A stretch of DNA of 16,470 nucleotides, from contig JAEZSJ010000179.1 in NCBI GenBank assembly GCA_023443985.1, positions 1 to 16,470 of the forward strand. Direction: 5' to 3'. Positions 14,450 through 16,470 of the stretch are shown here, in pieces. The stretch is from Verrucomicrobiota bacterium. Lineage in GTDB: Bacteria > Verrucomicrobiota > Verrucomicrobiia > Opitutales > Opitutaceae. The position numbers and the translations under genes are program-made. The notes beneath the pieces are model-generated. The model was not told the origin of the DNA, searched no databases, and worked only from the letters and a program-made list of their open reading frames with translations. Numbering within the stretch: position 1 is the stretch's first letter; each line of letters begins with the position of its first letter.

Positions 14450-14483
14450 GGGAATATTTCGCGGACCGGAGGGAACATTTCCC
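14450..14483. promoter_or_regulatory. Paired GGGAAyATTT elements upstream of the glycine-zipper gene
   Basis: GGGAATATTT (14450-14459) and GGGAACATTT (14471-14480) start 21 bases apart, two helical turns, with similar flanks (TTTCGCGGACCGG and TTTCCCGGGATCG). The second copy is also a perfect palindrome, GGGAA-CAT-TTCCC (14471-14483). A further palindrome GAAAC-GA-GTTTC lies at 14427-14438, closer to the start codon. They lie 26-82 bases upstream of the ATG at 14401, where an operator pair or activator sites would be expected. No factor is identified. Confidence 0.4.
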
Positions 14484-14523
14484 GGGATCGCGGCGGAGAA
14501 GGCATTGGCGCCGGGGCGGCCCG

Positions 14524-14988
14524 CTAATCGATCCGTCCTTCGTCGAAGTCGATCAGGTCGGGCACACTGATGATGGTCTCCACGCGATCTGCACAGCCCA
14601 TGGCTGTGAGGGCGTCGCGCAGAAAATCGCGGCCGGCGGGCGTCATTCCTTTCTGGACGAGCTCGCGATTCCATTTCGCGGCGCGCACATCCGGCGGAAA
14701 CAGCGAGCGCAGCCGGCGCGCCACCTCGGTATCGTCGTCGCCGGCCTCGCGGACCGCCTGCTCGACGGCGTCGGGTTCCACTCCGAGGTGGAGGCAAAGG
14801 AAACGATCGAGGCCCCGCTTGTAGTTCTTGGCGTAGCTGGCCGGCAGTTTTCCGTTCTTCGCGACGTAACGGATCTTCGCGATGAAGCGCGGCAGGTAGA
14901 GCAATCCGAACGCTGGGTGGGGCAGATAGGGCGAAGGAAGGCAGTGGAGTACCTCGCCGGTGGAGCCGGGGATGGGACGGGACGACAT
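14524..14988 (-). CDS. DUF5069 domain-containing protein
   Basis: A 154-residue soluble protein starting MSSRPIPGSTGEV. The block FGLLYLPRFIAKIRYVAK (about 27-44), then KLPASYAKNYKRGLDRFLCLHLGVE and VEQAVREAGDDDTEVARRL, follows the DUF5069 pattern (a 'LPR.IDK.R' helix, a 'FLxxLGV' helix, then acidic 'DDEV' residues). The family is common in Verrucomicrobia and has no established function. The ATG at 14988 is preferred; the open frame continues to 15279, but the added 97 residues are Arg/Ser/Pro-rich shadow sequence overlapping the divergent gene. It is divergent from the phospholipase D gene across 140 bases, and lies 122 bases upstream of the glycine-zipper gene on the same strand. Confidence 0.78.
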   Translation of the reverse strand: MSSRPIPGSTGEVLHCLPSPYLPHPAFGLLYLPRFIAKIRYVAKNGKLPASYAKNYKRGLDRFLCLHLGVEPDAVEQAVREAGDDDTEVARRLRSLFPPDVRAAKWNRELVQKGMTPAGRDFLRDALTAMGCADRVETIISVPDLIDFDEGRID

Positions 14989-15128
14989 GATGCAGGAGAG
15001 GGGAAGTGGTGCGGGCGACGCGCGGGAGAAGCTGGGCGGCGGGTGACATCGGTGCAAGTGCCGGCGACCGGACGGAATGCCATGTGGAGAGTTGCCGCGC
15101 CGTCCAGACCCGTCGATGCTGCCACCGG

Positions 15129-16247
15129 ATGCAGAACACGCCCCACGCGAGCTGGTTGCCGAACGGGTGCGCTGCGTTTCGCCGCATGCTCGCGGCGATC
15201 GAGGCGGCGCAGCGCTCGATCCAGCTCGAGACCTACATCTACGCGGTCGGGAAACCCGGGGACGAATTCCGCGCCGCACTCGTGGCTGCGGCGCGGCGGG
15301 GAGTTGCCGTGCAAGTGCTGGTCGACGGCTTCGGGGCCCGCGCCCTGCCGGAGGCGTATTGGAACGATCTTCATGCGGCCGGCGGCGAGGTGCGTGTATT
15401 CAACCCGCTGTCCCTCGATCGGCTCGCGATCCGGGACCATCGCAAACTGCTGCTCATCGACGACGAGCTGGCCTTCCTGGGCGGCTTCAACATCGCTCCG
15501 GAATATGACGGCGACGGGGTTGCCCGGGGGTGGTTTGATCTCGGCTTGGAGCTCCACGGCCGAGCAGCGGCCGGGTTGCGGGACTCGTTTGAGGTTCTCT
15601 TTGCTCACCACGCCTTCCGGCATCCGCGCTTGGGGCGTTGGCGCCATACCCCGTTGCGCCGGGCGCTGCGCGCCCATTCCCGGCCGCTTGTGCTCGCGAC
15701 CGGCCCAGGGCTGGGGCGGAATGCCTTCCACCGCCGACTGCTGCACGATCTGGGTCGGGCGAAACGAGTGGAGATCGTCTCGGCGTACTTTGCTCCGGGC
15801 TATCGGCTGCGGCGGGCGCTGCGCATGGTGGTCCGGCGTGGCGGCACCGTGCGGCTTCTCCTCGCGGGCCTGACGGATGTGCCACTGGCGCAGCGTGCGG
15901 CCCGGGCCTTCTACGGCGGCCTCCTGCGGGCGGGAGTGCAGATCGCCGAGTATCAGCCGCAGATCCTGCACGCGAAGCTCGCGATCGTGGACGACGCGGT
16001 GTTTGTCGGTTCCTCGAACCTCGATGTCCGATCATTCGGAATCAACTACGAGATCATGGTCCGGATACGGGATGCCGCGCTGGCAGCGGACGGGCGGGCG
16101 ATCATCGACACCGCCTGGTCCCGCTCGACCGTGGTGCGCCACCGGCGCCGCGGTTTCTGGCAACGGTGGCGCGAGAGCTGGGCGCGTCTGCTGCTCACGC
16201 GGATCGACCCGTGGCTGGCGCGGAGGCAGCTGCGTCGGCTGGTGTGA
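15129..16247 (+). CDS. Phospholipase D family / ClsB-like cardiolipin synthase
   Basis: A 372-residue protein with two HKD active-site motifs: H104-x-K106-x4-D111 (DHRKLLLIDDELAFLGGFN) and H281-x-K283-x4-D288 (LHAKLAIVDDAVFVGSSNLD). The N-terminus (WLPNGCAAFRRMLAAIEAA, then SIQLETYIY) is the standard start of bacterial cardiolipin synthases, which condense two phosphatidylglycerols, or phosphatidylglycerol with phosphatidylethanolamine in the ClsC route. There is no N-terminal membrane hairpin, so it resembles the soluble, peripherally bound ClsB type rather than ClsA. A basic, Trp-containing C-terminus (about 337-372, RRRGFWQRWRES) could contact membrane. Other phospholipase D activities, including a nuclease, cannot be excluded. 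The ATG at 15129 gives a family-like N-terminus; the frame is open to 15006. Confidence 0.9.
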   Translation: MQNTPHASWLPNGCAAFRRMLAAIEAAQRSIQLETYIYAVGKPGDEFRAALVAAARRGVAVQVLVDGFGARALPEAYWNDLHAAGGEVRVFNPLSLDRLAIRDHRKLLLIDDELAFLGGFNIAPEYDGDGVARGWFDLGLELHGRAAAGLRDSFEVLFAHHAFRHPRLGRWRHTPLRRALRAHSRPLVLATGPGLGRNAFHRRLLHDLGRAKRVEIVSAYFAPGYRLRRALRMVVRRGGTVRLLLAGLTDVPLAQRAARAFYGGLLRAGVQIAEYQPQILHAKLAIVDDAVFVGSSNLDVRSFGINYEIMVRIRDAALAADGRAIIDTAWSRSTVVRHRRRGFWQRWRESWARLLLTRIDPWLARRQLRRLV

Positions 16248-16311
16248 TGTCGGCCGCGCTTCCCGAGCAGAAGAGGGCAGCGGGTGGTCGGATCATCGGC
16301 GGGTTTGGTCG

Positions 16312-16436
16312 GAAAAAACTGTTGCAAGTCACGGAGTGGGAAAAGGAAGGGTGGGAGTTGAGAACTCTGGTAAAAAGTCGCTTGCGTGGGGCAGAGGGGG
16401 TGGCAGTGTCCGCCGCTCTCAACCAGTTCTTTGGAC
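16312..16436 (+). promoter_or_regulatory. Possible rRNA operon promoter/leader region (boxA-like)
   Basis: The 223 bases after the phospholipase D gene hold no gene I can support and are less GC-rich than the rest. They contain AAAAAACTGTTGCAAG (16313-16328) and a related AAAAAGTCGCTTGCGTG (16372-16388), each followed by a G-rich run, as if a promoter-like block were duplicated. Then comes AGTTCTTTGGAC (16425-16436), close to the boxA antitermination element of rRNA leaders (GTTCTTTG in several phyla). This suggests a rightward rRNA operon starting just past the window. No clear -10 hexamer supports it. Confidence 0.38.
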
Positions 16437-16470
16437 GGACAGCGGTCGGCGGCGAGGTGCGCGAAGCGCC

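Noticed and set aside
14402..15187. N-terminal extension of the glycine-zipper frame to a 422-residue protein
   Set aside because: The extension overlaps DUF5069 in another frame and would bury a good signal peptide that starts at the ATG at 14401.

Overview
The window is about 16.5 kb of very GC-rich bacterial chromosome, densely packed with short genes on both strands and with few clear Shine-Dalgarno sites. The gene content (an OleC-type AMP ligase, an OpcA-type glucose-6-phosphate dehydrogenase assembly protein, a GH31/PA14 alpha-xylosidase, DUF5069, a thioredoxin-like 2Fe-2S protein, a stand-alone Gre-like factor) fits the Verrucomicrobia, most likely Opitutaceae. That assignment is inference from gene content, not from a marker gene. 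I see no insertion sequence, prophage, CRISPR array, tRNA or rRNA gene; this looks like ordinary chromosome carrying several poorly described small genes.

Layout. Positions 1-4014: a truncated DUF3788 gene (-), a YjdM/PhnA zinc-ribbon protein (+), a leftward group of DUF167, Dabb and a four-helix membrane protein, then a rightward group of a small SSB-like OB-fold protein, another four-helix membrane protein and a zinc alcohol dehydrogenase of the cinnamyl/YahK type. Positions 4070-6281: a thioredoxin-like ferredoxin and an OleC-like acyl-AMP ligase/beta-lactone synthetase. A convergent Gre-family C-terminal-domain protein follows (6328-6807).

Positions 7076-10375 hold the metabolic core, a zwf-opcA-pgl operon. 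It encodes the two enzymes of the oxidative pentose phosphate entry (glucose-6-phosphate to 6-phosphogluconate, yielding NADPH) and the G6PDH assembly/activation factor. A DUF2237 gene follows. Positions 10928-13834 encode a secreted 968-residue GH31 alpha-xylosidase with an inserted PA14 domain, probably acting on xyloglucan-derived oligosaccharides. It ends at a perfect 16-bp hairpin shared with a convergent gene for a secreted glycine-zipper, histidine-rich protein. The right end holds DUF5069 (-), a ClsB-like phospholipase D/cardiolipin synthase (+), and a non-coding stretch with A-tracts and a boxA-like GTTCTTTG that may be the leader of an rRNA operon starting just outside.

The best candidate for something undescribed is the 113-residue SSB-like protein at 2080-2421. 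It has no acidic SSB tail; instead it ends exactly in QLALF, one residue away from the QL(S/D)LF pentapeptide that binds the DNA polymerase sliding clamp. Second-tier observations are the OleC homologue with two extra insertions and no oleA/B/D beside it, and the paired GGGAAyATTT elements two helical turns apart upstream of the glycine-zipper gene.
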